DNA from: a virus
Length of the DNA: 41,005 nucleotides
Strand: one strand, 5' to 3'
IMG/VR virus record: IMGVR_UViG_3300008107_005534
Span: 1 to 41,005 of that record
A model generated the notes under the pieces. It was not told the DNA's origin. It saw only the letters and a list, made by a program, of their open reading frames with translations, and did not search any database. The position numbers and the translations under genes were made by a program. This document shows positions 15,801-22,650 of this stretch, piece by piece (positions within the stretch are counted from its first letter, which is position 1; the number at the start of each line of letters is the position of its first letter).

Positions 15801-17997
15801 CAAAATTACCTTGAAGACCTTGATCTCCCTGCAGACCCTGAGTTCCCTGCTCACCCTGAAGTCCTTGTGTACCTTGCTCACCCTGAAGTCCTTGTGTACC
15901 TTGCTCACCCTGCAGACCCTGAGTTCCCTGCTCACCCTGAAGTCCTTGTGTACCTTGCTCACCCTGAAGACCCTGAGTTCCCTGCTCACCCTGAAGACCC
16001 TGAGTTCCCTGCTCACCTTGAAGACCCTGAGTTCCCTGCTCACCTTGAAGACCCTGAGTTCCCTGCTCACCTTGAAGACCCTGAGTTCCTTGTAGAACAA
16101 ATAGTTCCCATTCAGTAGTATTAACCGCAGGGTCCTGATAAACAGACGTGATGACTTGCTTTGATACATAAGTGTTACCATCAACCGTGCTTACAGCAAC
16201 AGTATCTTTTACATAGCTAGCCTGCACCCATGATCCAATATAATTTAATACGAGCTCGATGCCTTGGAGACCTTGAATACCTTGTTCGCCTTGAAGACCT
16301 TGAGTACCTTGCGTGCCTTGAGTTCCCTGCGTTCCCTGAAGACCTTGTGTTCCTTGAGTGCCCTGCTCACCTTGAGTACCTTGAAGACCTTGTGTTCCCT
16401 GAGTTCCCTGCTCGCCTTGAAGACCTTGAGTACCTTGTTCGCCTTGAAGACCTTGAGTACCCTGCTCGCCTTGAAGACCTTGAGTACCTTGAGTACCTTG
16501 TTCGCCTTGGATACCTTGGGTACCTTGAGTTCCCTGAAGTCCTTGTTCACCTTGATTGCCTTGGAGTCCTTGTTCACCCTGAGTTCCCTGAAGTCCTTGT
16601 TCACCTTGATTGCCTTGGAGTCCTTGTGTTCCCTGTTCTCCTTGAAGACCTTGCGTGCCTTGAAAACCCTGTGTTCCAGTAGTGCCCTGTTCGCCTTGGA
16701 GACCCTGAGATCCGACAGTTCCTTGTGTACCCTGGAGACCTTGCGTACCCTGAGAACCTTCTGCTCCGTCTATGGCCGCGGTTCCCTGAATTCCCTGAAA
16801 TCCAGATGTTCCTTGAAAACCCTGCGTCCCGGTAATACCTTGAATACCTTGTTCGCCTTGGGTTCCCTGAGTACCTTGAATACCTTGTTCGCCTTGGGTT
16901 CCCTGTTCACCCTGTGTTCCTTGTAGACCTTGCGATCCATTATTTCCCTGCGTCCCAGTTGTACCTTGTGTACCAGTAGTACCCTGGGTACCTTGTGTTC
17001 CCTGAAGACCTTGTGTTCCAATAGTACCTTGGGTTCCAGTCGTTCCTTGAGTTCCGGTTGTGCCTTGAACGCCTTGTGGCCCAGTAGTACCTTGGAAACC
17101 TTGAGTGCCCTGCGTTCCTTGAAGACCTTGTTCGCCTTGAAGACCCCGAGTTCCCTGAACACCTTGCGCACCTTGCACGCCCTGTGGTCCAATATCTCCA
17201 ATATCTCCAGTTCTAGCAAATGTAATGATAATATCTTCGTTATCATTAAAGTTATTAACTGACCCAGATACATACCCACAGTTAACTAAGAAAAACCCTG
17301 CTTCTTCTGATATAGATGAAATTGTATAGAGAGCGAATCGTTGAGACGCAGTTCTGTTAGATACTCTAAAGTGTCCTTTAATCGTTGAAGTAGAATCATC
17401 GATTGTTCTTAAAAATGATTGAATATCAATACCGTTGTCATCTGTGTCATCGATGAACATTCTAATTGCAGTCGTTATGTCTGCATCATTGAACTTTAAT
17501 CTTCCGGTGCCTGGGTCAGATTGAATAATGGAAGTGCTATAGGTGTAATCAAACGATGCCCCGCCAAAGTTGCCATCCGTACCTTGTATACCAAAAGTAC
17601 CCTGTGCACCCTGAGATCCTTGTGTACCTTGCTCACCTTGTATACCAAGAGTACCCTGAAGACCTTGGTCTCCCCGTAGACCTTGCGTGCCTTGAGATCC
17701 CTGTGTACCTTGTTCGCCTTGTATACCAAGAGTACCCTGTGTACCCTGAGATCCTTCAACTCCTTGCGTACCTTGCTCACCTTGAAGGCCAGTTGTTCCT
17801 TGAACTCCACTCGTCTCTAACCAAAAGCGATTTCCTTCTGTATCAGACGCAAGAACATAGTTATTTGCTTCTGGAACACCGAGATCTGGTTCTGTTTCAG
17901 AAAGTTTAATATACTTGTATCTATCCGGAGACACTTCTGTAGGAGGTGTCTTTTTTACTTTACCTGATAAATTCATTCCTGATAAAAATTCTGTCAT
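12814..17997 (-). CDS. Collagen-like tail fibre with C-terminal S74 intramolecular chaperone domain
   Basis: A 1727-residue fibre. A 62-residue head is followed by four long Gly-x-y blocks, at about residues 63-141, 265-581, 636-740 and 986-1466. They are separated by globular domains at about 142-265, 581-636 (a carbohydrate-binding-like W...GNTYV...W pattern), 740-986 (LDGLDSLQFVRSD and TKQYVD fibre motifs) and 1466-1560. A short Gly-x-y stretch precedes the C-terminal S74 peptidase/chaperone domain: SDVTFKENFKSI, SYGVIAQELEKIMPELV, then a Lys-rich coil. The Gly-x-y units are nearly all GTQ, GLQ, GEQ, GTT or GSQ, with almost no proline. S74 domains trimerise fibres and then usually cleave themselves off. 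It is likely a long, flexible, host-contacting fibre. Confidence 0.88.
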   Translation of the reverse strand: MTEFLSGMNLSGKVKKTPPTEVSPDRYKYIKLSETEPDLGVPEANNYVLASDTEGNRFWLETSGVQGTTGLQGEQGTQGVEGSQGTQGTLGIQGEQGTQGSQGTQGLRGDQGLQGTLGIQGEQGTQGSQGAQGTFGIQGTDGNFGGASFDYTYSTSIIQSDPGTGRLKFNDADITTAIRMFIDDTDDNGIDIQSFLRTIDDSTSTIKGHFRVSNRTASQRFALYTISSISEEAGFFLVNCGYVSGSVNNFNDNEDIIITFARTGDIGDIGPQGVQGAQGVQGTRGLQGEQGLQGTQGTQGFQGTTGPQGVQGTTGTQGTTGTQGTIGTQGLQGTQGTQGTTGTQGTTGTQGNNGSQGLQGTQGEQGTQGEQGIQGTQGTQGEQGIQGITGTQGFQGTSGFQGIQGTAAIDGAEGSQGTQGLQGTQGTVGSQGLQGEQGTTGTQGFQGTQGLQGEQGTQGLQGNQGEQGLQGTQGEQGLQGNQGEQGLQGTQGTQGIQGEQGTQGTQGLQGEQGTQGLQGEQGTQGLQGEQGTQGTQGLQGTQGEQGTQGTQGLQGTQGTQGTQGTQGLQGEQGIQGLQGIELVLNYIGSWVQASYVKDTVAVSTVDGNTYVSKQVITSVYQDPAVNTTEWELFVLQGTQGLQGEQGTQGLQGEQGTQGLQGEQGTQGLQGEQGTQGLQGEQGTQGLQGEQGTQGLQGEQGTQGLQGEQGTQGLQGEQGTQGLQGDQGLQGNFGIQGIQGSTAGDAATLDGLDSLQFVRSDVSTTMTGGFLTLAQDPSGNLQAVTKQYVDTLVSAAIHYHDPVRVESPISLNAIYDNGISGVGATLTNGGTQLGLIIDGITLSTDNRVLLYQQANTAHNGVYTVTDTGSANTDWVLTRSTDTDSYSPSDSGSIGRGDAFYVLEGNTGAGELYVLTTEGVITFGSTGINFSQISSSQIYKAGAGLELNGVEFSINPDANIIVSGVTIQSIGPVINSSGTWVGDPTNLQGAQGTTGSQGLQGSQGTAAVDGLDGAQGLQGTQGTTGSQGTTGTQGVQGTTGSQGLQGSQGTQGEQGIQGTQGTTGSQGTTGSQGLQGTQGTTGTQGLQGTQGTTGTQGTTGTQGIQGTIGTQGTTGTQGIQGTTGVQGTTGSQGLQGSQGTQGEQGIQGTQGTTGSQGTTGTQGTTGSQGIQGTQGTTGSQGTTGSQGTQGLQGEQGTQGTTGIQGTTGAQGTTGSQGLQGTQGTTGSQGLQGTQGTTGTQGTTGTQGTTGTQGTTGSQGLQGTQGTQGLQGEQGTQGLQGEQGTQGLQGTQGTQGLQGTQGTQGLQGTQGTQGLQGEQGTQGLQGEQGTQGLQGEQGTQGATGTQGTTGTQGTTGTQGTTGTQGTTGSQGIQGTTGTQGTIGTQGTTGTQGTTGSQGIQGITGTQGTTGTQGTTGTQGTTGTQGTTGTQGTTGTQGATGSQGLQGTTGSQGIQGTTGTQGTSGTGAQGISGGSTSWILRTTNYTAVSGDRILTNTAGGTFTITLPATPATGAFVVIADANDWSAINLTVARNGSTIEGIADDITMDVKGFSVEFAYDGTTWEIFTAIGLQGAQGTTGSQGIQGPTGPSTTINAVDVSDDDTVFPVFVTAAGSNQLAEVSTTRLYFNPSTGDLSATNFNSLSDVTFKENFKSIDNSFDILEQINTYSFDWKDNKTKSYGVIAQELEKIMPELVKTNGSGLKTVTYTPLIAILIEAVKKLKADVENIKRDN
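13600..15045 (-). repeat. Collagen-like Gly-x-y coding repeat, block 4
   Basis: Tandem 9-base units encode Gly-x-y triplets, mainly GTT, GTQ, GLQ and GSQ. The block spans about 480 residues and is the longest of four. Higher-order units (27 and 18 bases) recur in near-identical form, for example around 13,990-14,220. Such repetition favours slippage and length variation. Frame-shifted and antisense reading frames across it are by-products of the repeat. Confidence 0.85.
15783..16092 (-). repeat. Collagen-like repeat, block 3 (27-base units)
   Basis: About nine successive 27-base units encode LQGEQGTQG with very few base changes. It is the most homogeneous block of the fibre gene and so the likeliest to have expanded recently or to vary in copy number between isolates. 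Confidence 0.85.
16255..17210 (-). repeat. Collagen-like repeat, block 2
   Basis: A Gly-x-y coding stretch of about 317 residues, mostly GTQ, GLQ and GEQ with scattered GTT, GFQ and GPQ. Units are more diverged than in block 3. An isolated break (GTAAIDGAEGSQ) interrupts the pattern near 16,770. Confidence 0.85.
17578..17812 (-). repeat. Collagen-like repeat, block 1
   Basis: The first Gly-x-y block after the fibre head, about 79 residues. Units alternate GIQGEQGTQG and GSQGTQG forms. It leads into the first globular domain. Confidence 0.8.
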
Positions 17998-18002
17998 CTA
18001 AC

Positions 18003-18467
18003 TTACACCACTCCGCTATGTTCGCTTGACAGTCTTTCTTCTGCGGCCACCATAACATCAAATACGCCGGACACTTCTGCTCTAACTTGAAGTCTATCGC
18101 CATTTGCATTAGATGCCGTTCTCTTAAACAAACTTCTGCCCTGAATAGGAATAAACGCAGTGTCACCAGCCGGAACTTCTATCTTTCCTATTTCAATAGT
18201 TGTACCACCTTCAGTTACAAAAACGACTTCAATCCACCTATCAACAGAATCTTTATTTCTAGCAGAGATTGGCGTAAGCAAAAAGATCTCTCCAGGGCGT
18301 ATAGCTCGTGAAGCGTCGGCCGGATCTCTTTCAGAATATTTGTTTGATGCGTCTGGAAGAGAGAAGTCAGGTGCTTCTGCAATTACTTGAAATGTGTTAG
18401 CTACACTATTCTGCGCTATTCTTAAAGGTTTTCCGGTTGATGGCGTTCTACATGTAATACGTGCCAT
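18003..18467 (-). CDS. Virion structural protein (marine T4-like family), 154 aa
   Basis: The protein starts MARITCRTPSTGKPLRIAQN and contains FSLPDASNKYSERDPADA, RWIEVVFVTEGG and VPAGDTAFIPIQGRSL. I recognise the N-terminus from small structural proteins of marine T4-like phages that sit beside fibre genes. It is beta-rich with no catalytic motif. The composition and the VPAGDTAFIPIQG loop suggest a baseplate or fibre-attachment subunit. It lies 2 bases after the 540-residue gene and 5 bases before the collagen-like fibre, so it may couple the fibre to the baseplate; that role is inferred from position. Confidence 0.6.
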   Translation of the reverse strand: MARITCRTPSTGKPLRIAQNSVANTFQVIAEAPDFSLPDASNKYSERDPADASRAIRPGEIFLLTPISARNKDSVDRWIEVVFVTEGGTTIEIGKIEVPAGDTAFIPIQGRSLFKRTASNANGDRLQVRAEVSGVFDVMVAAEERLSSEHSGVV

Positions 18468-18469
18468 GA

Positions 18470-20092
18470 TTAAAAACTCCTTGCGATTGCTGCTCTAGTT
18501 GCAATTCTATTAACTGATTGTTCAAATGGAGGACCCGTAAGTTCGCCAGTATCTGCATCGATCTTCATGCCACCAATGAAGAGAGCCGATCCTTGATCGT
18601 CTTGGCCAGACGCAATGACTATGCCATTATTTAACTCGAGTATACTTTCTTCGATGGTCGCAAAATTTCTAGCAGGTGGTATTTTTGTTAGCGCGACACC
18701 GGCCATGAGTGCTGTCCATGTGTGGCCTATCGCCGTGATCGTAGAAGGCTCGGAAACTCTATTCGTATCTTCGATCGTGTCTATTAATGCAGAGACCAGG
18801 TTAGTTACTATCGTGTCTGAAGCAGAATTAACGTTTGCTAATGCAATAATAGTGTTTCTCATAAACTCGAACGAGTGTATAATTGCGTTTTCTTTTGACT
18901 CTGCATACACCTTTTCGCCGATAGTATCAAACAGACCTTTTGCAAAATCTAGCATTGGTTTTTCATTCGCAGTCTGCAGAACCCACACAATTGACTGAAG
19001 AAATGCGGCAGCTTCTCTTCTGATAAATTCTTCGTCCTGTGCAGTCCACCCGTTAGTGTATCCACCAGACACGAGATTATTCCAAGTAGCATTTATAATT
19101 GTTGTTCTAGCCGCAGAGACGGCATTTGATGCAGCTGTCTGTATTGATAATGATCCCTCTGCTACTTCTGTAGGAACAACGATGTTTCTTGATCCGTCCG
19201 CGACCATAGTATAGTCGCCGAATTGAGTAGAGCAAGAAGATAAAATAATTTGCCCGCCATCAAGAGCAAGAAAATGTTTGTGTGCCCACATACTAACTGC
19301 ATTAACAGCATTAATGAGTCCACCGTTCCTTGCGACATACCCAATACCATTATGAGAGACTGGTGTAGCGCCCCAAGCCATAATGTTTGGGTAGATACTA
19401 TATGCTGAACATACGGACCCATCGGCTATAATAACACCGGCACCCCTACCAATAAGTGGATTTGCATTATCTCTGTCCAAAGGTGGCGCAACAGTATCCC
19501 AGAATGGAGTTGTTCTAACTACAACCTTATGAACGTATGGCGCTCTACGAATTACTGCACCTGGTCTAAAACAGAACGCAAAACCTTCTGTTGGATTATC
19601 CAAACTATCAAGACGCCAATTGTCGAATACTAAACCTTCAACAAAGCAACCAGAACCTAGGCGGAACACGTTTCTTTCTTCATACCCGGTGACAGGGCTT
19701 ATGAATGCGCTTCTATGAGCTGCTCGAATAACAACATTGTCTGGCACATCTAAATGACCCTGTGTCGTATACCTGCCTGGGCCTATTTCAATAAGAGTGA
19801 CTTCTTCTTCTTCTCTGTCTGCCGCGTCTTCGAGCGCCTTCTCTATTGTGGCATACGCGCCGTCCCAAGATGTTCCGCTGTTCGTATCATCACCGTTCTT
19901 TTGAACGTAAACAACATTTCTTACAGGATTGCTAGCAAGAAACGTTATGATGGCTTCATCACCATCCTGGTTTCTCTTTAAGAAAATGTTGCCATCATAG
20001 GTGTTGATGGCGAGTTCACCTAGTTCAAGATCCGATACTGTTGGGACTCTATCTGAAATAGAGCTTCTTTTATGCTTTATTATAGCGGCCAT
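18470..20092 (-). CDS. Tail adhesin/baseplate protein with beta-helix domain, 540 aa
   Basis: The N-terminus (KHKRSSISDRVPTVSDLELG followed by ELAINTYDG) is the attachment motif shared by many T4-like fibres and baseplate adhesins. Residues about 60-330 follow a right-handed beta-helix pattern: GTSWDGAYATIEKALEDA, IGPGRYTTQG, IRAAHRSAF, then many short N/G-rich turns, as in pectate-lyase-like fibre proteins. The last ~200 residues are helical, which is unusual for a fibre tip. No lyase catalytic set is recognisable, so binding rather than cleavage is more likely. AATAAATA 37 bases upstream may be its late promoter. Confidence 0.7.
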   Translation of the reverse strand: MAAIIKHKRSSISDRVPTVSDLELGELAINTYDGNIFLKRNQDGDEAIITFLASNPVRNVVYVQKNGDDTNSGTSWDGAYATIEKALEDAADREEEEVTLIEIGPGRYTTQGHLDVPDNVVIRAAHRSAFISPVTGYEERNVFRLGSGCFVEGLVFDNWRLDSLDNPTEGFAFCFRPGAVIRRAPYVHKVVVRTTPFWDTVAPPLDRDNANPLIGRGAGVIIADGSVCSAYSIYPNIMAWGATPVSHNGIGYVARNGGLINAVNAVSMWAHKHFLALDGGQIILSSCSTQFGDYTMVADGSRNIVVPTEVAEGSLSIQTAASNAVSAARTTIINATWNNLVSGGYTNGWTAQDEEFIRREAAAFLQSIVWVLQTANEKPMLDFAKGLFDTIGEKVYAESKENAIIHSFEFMRNTIIALANVNSASDTIVTNLVSALIDTIEDTNRVSEPSTITAIGHTWTALMAGVALTKIPPARNFATIEESILELNNGIVIASGQDDQGSALFIGGMKIDADTGELTGPPFEQSVNRIATRAAIARSF

Positions 20093-20128
20093 GTTGTTCT
20101 TCGACTCTTTTTATGTGGTCGTTTTCTT

Positions 20129-20136
20129 TATTTATT
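20129..20136 (-). promoter_or_regulatory. Possible late promoter (AATAAATA) before the 540-aa adhesin gene
   Basis: The minus strand reads AGTAAATAAATAAAG here, so AATAAATA (one mismatch to the T4 octamer) lies 37 bases before the ATG at 20092. The whole tract is A/T-rich, so this could be chance. There is only a 47-base gap between genes at this point. Confidence 0.35.
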
Positions 20137-20139
20137 TAC

Positions 20140-20385
20140 TCAGTAGGTGCCGCCATCTATGACCTGCTCGCTGAGTGTTGTTGTTGCGATAAATTTCTGT
20201 AAAGCAGAGTCGTAAACCAAAATAGAACCGTCAGCATTTGTATTCATATCTACATCTGCCAGATCTCTAAGTCTTCTTACTATTAAGTTTGTCTGGTTTG
20301 TAAAAACTCTAGGTTTTTCGTTGCCAACAACGGCATTAACTCTTAGTCTTTCACTTCCAACCGTAACTCTTACCGTTTCCGACAT
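20140..20385 (-). CDS. Small structural protein, 81 aa
   Basis: It starts MSETVRVTVGSERLRVNAVV and ends with LVYDSALQKFIATTTLSEQ and VIDGGTY. The C-terminal pattern (SILVYDSxxxKF.ATxxL) is a common short motif of phage fibre and baseplate proteins, often near a trimer cap. It sits 3 bases after the 112-residue gene and before the adhesin gene, in a run of small structural genes. Its role is probably as a connector or tip of a small fibre; there is no catalytic motif. Confidence 0.6.
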   Translation of the reverse strand: MSETVRVTVGSERLRVNAVVGNEKPRVFTNQTNLIVRRLRDLADVDMNTNADGSILVYDSALQKFIATTTLSEQVIDGGTY

Positions 20386-20388
20386 GTC

Positions 20389-20727
20389 TTATACCCTTGT
20401 GACCGTTGGCAAGATAAACATAAGACCTTCTAAAACTTTAACTCGAGTTCCGCCTTGACTCATCATGATTATATCATATGTATACTTACCAGGATCGAGA
20501 GCTTCGGATGTTTCTGGTGAAATGTATAATTCTATCATACCAGTATTCGCGCTAAGAAAACTAGCGATCTCAGCGTTTGCGGAAATTGAAGAAGAATATA
20601 ATTTCTTTATGTTACAGTAAAATGATTTATTCGAAGCGTCATACTCTTCACCGGCGGTTGTGGTGAGAAATAGGTCAATCGAATAATCGACGCCTTGGTC
20701 TACGTATAGGTTTGCTATAGTCGTCAT
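20389..20727 (-). CDS. Virion structural protein, 112 aa; translation probably gated by a hairpin
   Basis: The protein starts MTTIANLYVDQGVDYSIDLF and ends GLMFILPTVTRV. The N-terminal LYVDQGxDY, the central SFYCNIKKLYSSS and the closing YTYDIIMMSQGGTRVKVLEG pattern match a small beta-sandwich structural family of marine T4-like phages found upstream of fibre genes. It heads the structural block after the right glycan cassette. Two bases upstream of its ATG begins a perfect 15-bp hairpin (20730-20773) whose 3' arm holds the only purine-rich ribosome site (AAAAGAG) and whose loop holds a late promoter. Only transcripts starting at that promoter would leave the site free. Confidence 0.65.
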   Translation of the reverse strand: MTTIANLYVDQGVDYSIDLFLTTTAGEEYDASNKSFYCNIKKLYSSSISANAEIASFLSANTGMIELYISPETSEALDPGKYTYDIIMMSQGGTRVKVLEGLMFILPTVTRV

Positions 20728-20729
20728 TT

Positions 20730-20773
20730 GGCATACACTCTTTTTTGTTTCTATTTATAAAAGAGTGTATGCC
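20730..20773 (-). promoter_or_regulatory. RBS-sequestering hairpin with an embedded late promoter
   Basis: GGCATACACTCTTTT at 20730-20744 and its exact complement at 20759-20773 form a 15-bp stem with a 14-base loop. On the minus strand the 3' arm (AAAAGAGTGTATGCC) ends two bases before the ATG and contains the probable Shine-Dalgarno. The late promoter overlaps the 5' arm/loop junction, so a late transcript starts inside the loop and lacks the 5' arm. Read-through mRNA from the glycan cassette would fold and hide the site. This matches the arrangement known for T4 e, soc and I-TevI. Confidence 0.72.
20752..20759 (-). promoter_or_regulatory. T4-type late promoter before the 112-aa structural gene
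   Basis: The minus strand reads CTTTTATAAATAGA with an exact TATAAATA, 25 bases before the ATG at 20727. The flanks match the gp13 late promoter. It lies in the loop of the 20730-20773 hairpin. Confidence 0.8.
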
Positions 20774-20784
20774 TATTATTTTAG

Positions 20785-20812
20785 TTGACATTTTCAATAA
20801 TTCAGATATAAT
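20785..20812 (+). promoter_or_regulatory. Sigma70-type promoter, plus strand (antisense to surrounding genes)
   Basis: TTGACA at 20785-20790 and TATAAT at 20807-20812 are perfect hexamers with a 16-base spacer, as at 1502-1529. It points right into the 3' end of the HldD-like gene on the opposite strand. I see no plus-strand gene downstream. It could make an antisense RNA or a short regulatory RNA. Confidence 0.58.
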
Positions 20813-20839
20813 GAGATTTATCGGATAAGGATAATAGAA

Positions 20840-21640
20840 TTAGAGAAGCATATTTAATTTGTACATGTCCGCATGAGTATACTCCTGATAGTGAGATCTC
20901 AGATGATCAGGAAATGGTATTGTCTCTATACTAGCATTGTACATAAGAGCGACGTCTCTCGCAACGTCAAGAAAGCTGCGAGTAGATCCTGAGCCTAGGT
21001 TAAAGATACCACTCTCTTTCTTCTCAATCATTTTAAGATGTACGTCTACTACACGATCAACGTGTATGAAGTCTCTCTTATAGTTTTCAGAACCTTCAAA
21101 CACTCGAATGACGCCAGTCTCGCGAGCTTGTCTCGCGAATTGATTATACGGACTGGCCTGAGATCCTTTATGATCTTCGCACGGGCCGTATACATTGAAG
21201 TAACGAAATCCTTGCCATATAAATTTATGAGCTTTTGATCTCATATACTCTTCGAAGAAATACTTACTCATTGCGTATAGATTGAGAGGATACACAGTTT
21301 TGCTCTCGTCAACCGGACACTTATACTTGTTTCCGTAGACAGATGCGGACGAAGACCATTGCAAATTCACATTATGTTTCTCGCATTCTTCTGCGAGTTC
21401 GATGGACCACGCAAGGTTTAGGTCCATCACTCTTCTAGCATCCTTCTCAGTGGTTGAGCTTAGAGCTCCGAGGTGGATTACCCAGTCAAGATTGCTAAAA
21501 TCTAGATACTTTGGACGCGTGTCTGGATAGTCCTTAATATCAAACTTAACCAACTCCCAATCAGATGGTAATTTTTTGATTAGGTTCTGACCTATAAATC
21601 CGTTTGTTCCTGTAACGAGTACTTTCATGTCTTTAGCCAT
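20840..21640 (-). CDS. hldD: ADP-L-glycero-D-manno-heptose 6-epimerase-like SDR enzyme
   Basis: A 266-residue NAD(P)-dependent extended SDR. TGTNGFIG at 10-17 is the Rossmann motif, GALSSTTEKD at 58-67 is characteristic of HldD (RfaD), the active-site Y122xxxK126 is in LYAMSK, and the C-terminus has YQEYTHADM as in HldD. HldD converts ADP-D-glycero- to ADP-L-glycero-D-manno-heptose, the inner-core LPS sugar donor. Split HldE genes in the same cassette support this. The protein is shorter than bacterial HldD (about 310). The start may instead be the ATG at 21628 (MKVLVTG), which overlaps the RmlB-like stop as ATGA; 21640 has GAGAG immediately upstream. A different nucleotide sugar remains possible. 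Confidence 0.72.
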   Translation of the reverse strand: MAKDMKVLVTGTNGFIGQNLIKKLPSDWELVKFDIKDYPDTRPKYLDFSNLDWVIHLGALSSTTEKDARRVMDLNLAWSIELAEECEKHNVNLQWSSSASVYGNKYKCPVDESKTVYPLNLYAMSKYFFEEYMRSKAHKFIWQGFRYFNVYGPCEDHKGSQASPYNQFARQARETGVIRVFEGSENYKRDFIHVDRVVDVHLKMIEKKESGIFNLGSGSTRSFLDVARDVALMYNASIETIPFPDHLRSHYQEYTHADMYKLNMLL

Positions 21641-22650
21641 CTCTCATTTTCTAGAGTCCACTTCACTACTTCTGCAATTCTCTCACGAACTGATGTAGCA
21701 GGTTCCCATCCAAGATTCTTCATCTTGCTTCCATCTAGAGCATAACGAAGGTCGTGACCTGGGCGGCTCGAGTGGAAGTCAACAAACTCGTAGTTGAGTT
21801 CCTTACCCTGTGCATCGGCAATGATCTTTGCGAGTTCATAGTTATTGATCTCTTCTGCGCCGACGATGTTAAATTTAGGACACTTAGCTCCACCCCATTC
21901 TGTCTTTAAATCGAATTGGTTCTTAAGAAGGAATAGAACAGCGTCAGCAACGTCTTCTGCATGAATATAGTGACGGGATCCTGGGATCGTTTTTGTTCTA
22001 TCGCTGTGGATTGTAATCTTCTCACCATCACGAGCTCGCTTAATGCACATTGGTATGTACTTCTCTGGATGTTGTCTCTGACCGAAGACATTCATGGTAT
22101 GAGTGATATAGATCGGAAGACCGTATGTGTTCTCATACGCAACGGCAAGTTCTTCTCCGCCTGCTTTTGACGCACTATAAGGATTAGTAGAGTTATAGCG
22201 ATCGTTTTCACCATACTTAATTCCATCAGGCGCAGGACCAAAGACTTCATCCGTACTGAAGTATATAAATCTCTCAAGGTTACTCTTCTGCGATCTTGCA
22301 AACTCGAGTATATTACACGTTCCAACTACGTTATCGAGAACGAACTCCATCGGATAGTCGATTGAACGATCCACGTGCGATCCTGCCGCGAGGTGAGCGA
22401 TGTAGTTTACAGTTCCTACTTCTGAACGAACGAGCGGGTTCATATCAGCTTTAAGGTCGTGAAACACCACGCTTACTCTCTTGCGCGTTTCACTGTCGAA
22501 CTCTTGTAGTGAGTCGTGGAGGCGATTAAGATTGCCGCTGTAGTCCAATCTATCGAGAGTAACGATCTCCCAGTCTGTCTCTCTGAGCACTTTACATACT
22601 AGGTGGTGAGCAATAAATCCGGCTCCGCCAGTAATCAATATTCTTTTCAT
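21625..22650 (-). CDS. rmlB: dTDP-glucose 4,6-dehydratase-like enzyme
   Basis: A 341-residue extended SDR. ITGGAGFIAHH at 6-16 binds NAD, the T133-D134-E135 triad in YFSTDEVFG and Y158xxxK162 in NPYSASK are the RmlB active-site set, and THTMNVFGQRQHPEKYIP and SRHYIHAEDVADA follow the family. Such enzymes make dTDP-4-keto-6-deoxyglucose, the branch point to rhamnose and many deoxysugars. No RmlA, RmlC or RmlD is visible here, so either host enzymes supply and use the intermediate or the genes lie outside. Its start overlaps the cupin stop (ATGA). The length is about normal for the family. Confidence 0.85.
   Translation of the reverse strand: MKRILITGGAGFIAHHLVCKVLRETDWEIVTLDRLDYSGNLNRLHDSLQEFDSETRKRVSVVFHDLKADMNPLVRSEVGTVNYIAHLAAGSHVDRSIDYPMEFVLDNVVGTCNILEFARSQKSNLERFIYFSTDEVFGPAPDGIKYGENDRYNSTNPYSASKAGGEELAVAYENTYGLPIYITHTMNVFGQRQHPEKYIPMCIKRARDGEKITIHSDRTKTIPGSRHYIHAEDVADAVLFLLKNQFDLKTEWGGAKCPKFNIVGAEEINNYELAKIIADAQGKELNYEFVDFHSSRPGHDLRYALDGSKMKNLGWEPATSVRERIAEVVKWTLENERWLKT

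Larger units (their letters stand above)
20752..20819. repeat. Composite regulatory element, copy 2
   Basis: It has the same block order and exactly the same spacings as copy 1 at 1469-1536 (TATTTATA, N25, TTGACA, N16, TATAAT, N1, AGATTT). Unlike copy 1, this copy overlaps a perfect hairpin. It lies where the right glycan cassette ends and the structural block begins. Confidence 0.7.

Noticed and set aside
13600-17812. CRISPR-like direct repeats
   Set aside because: The repeats are contiguous coding units without unique spacers, and no cas genes are present.
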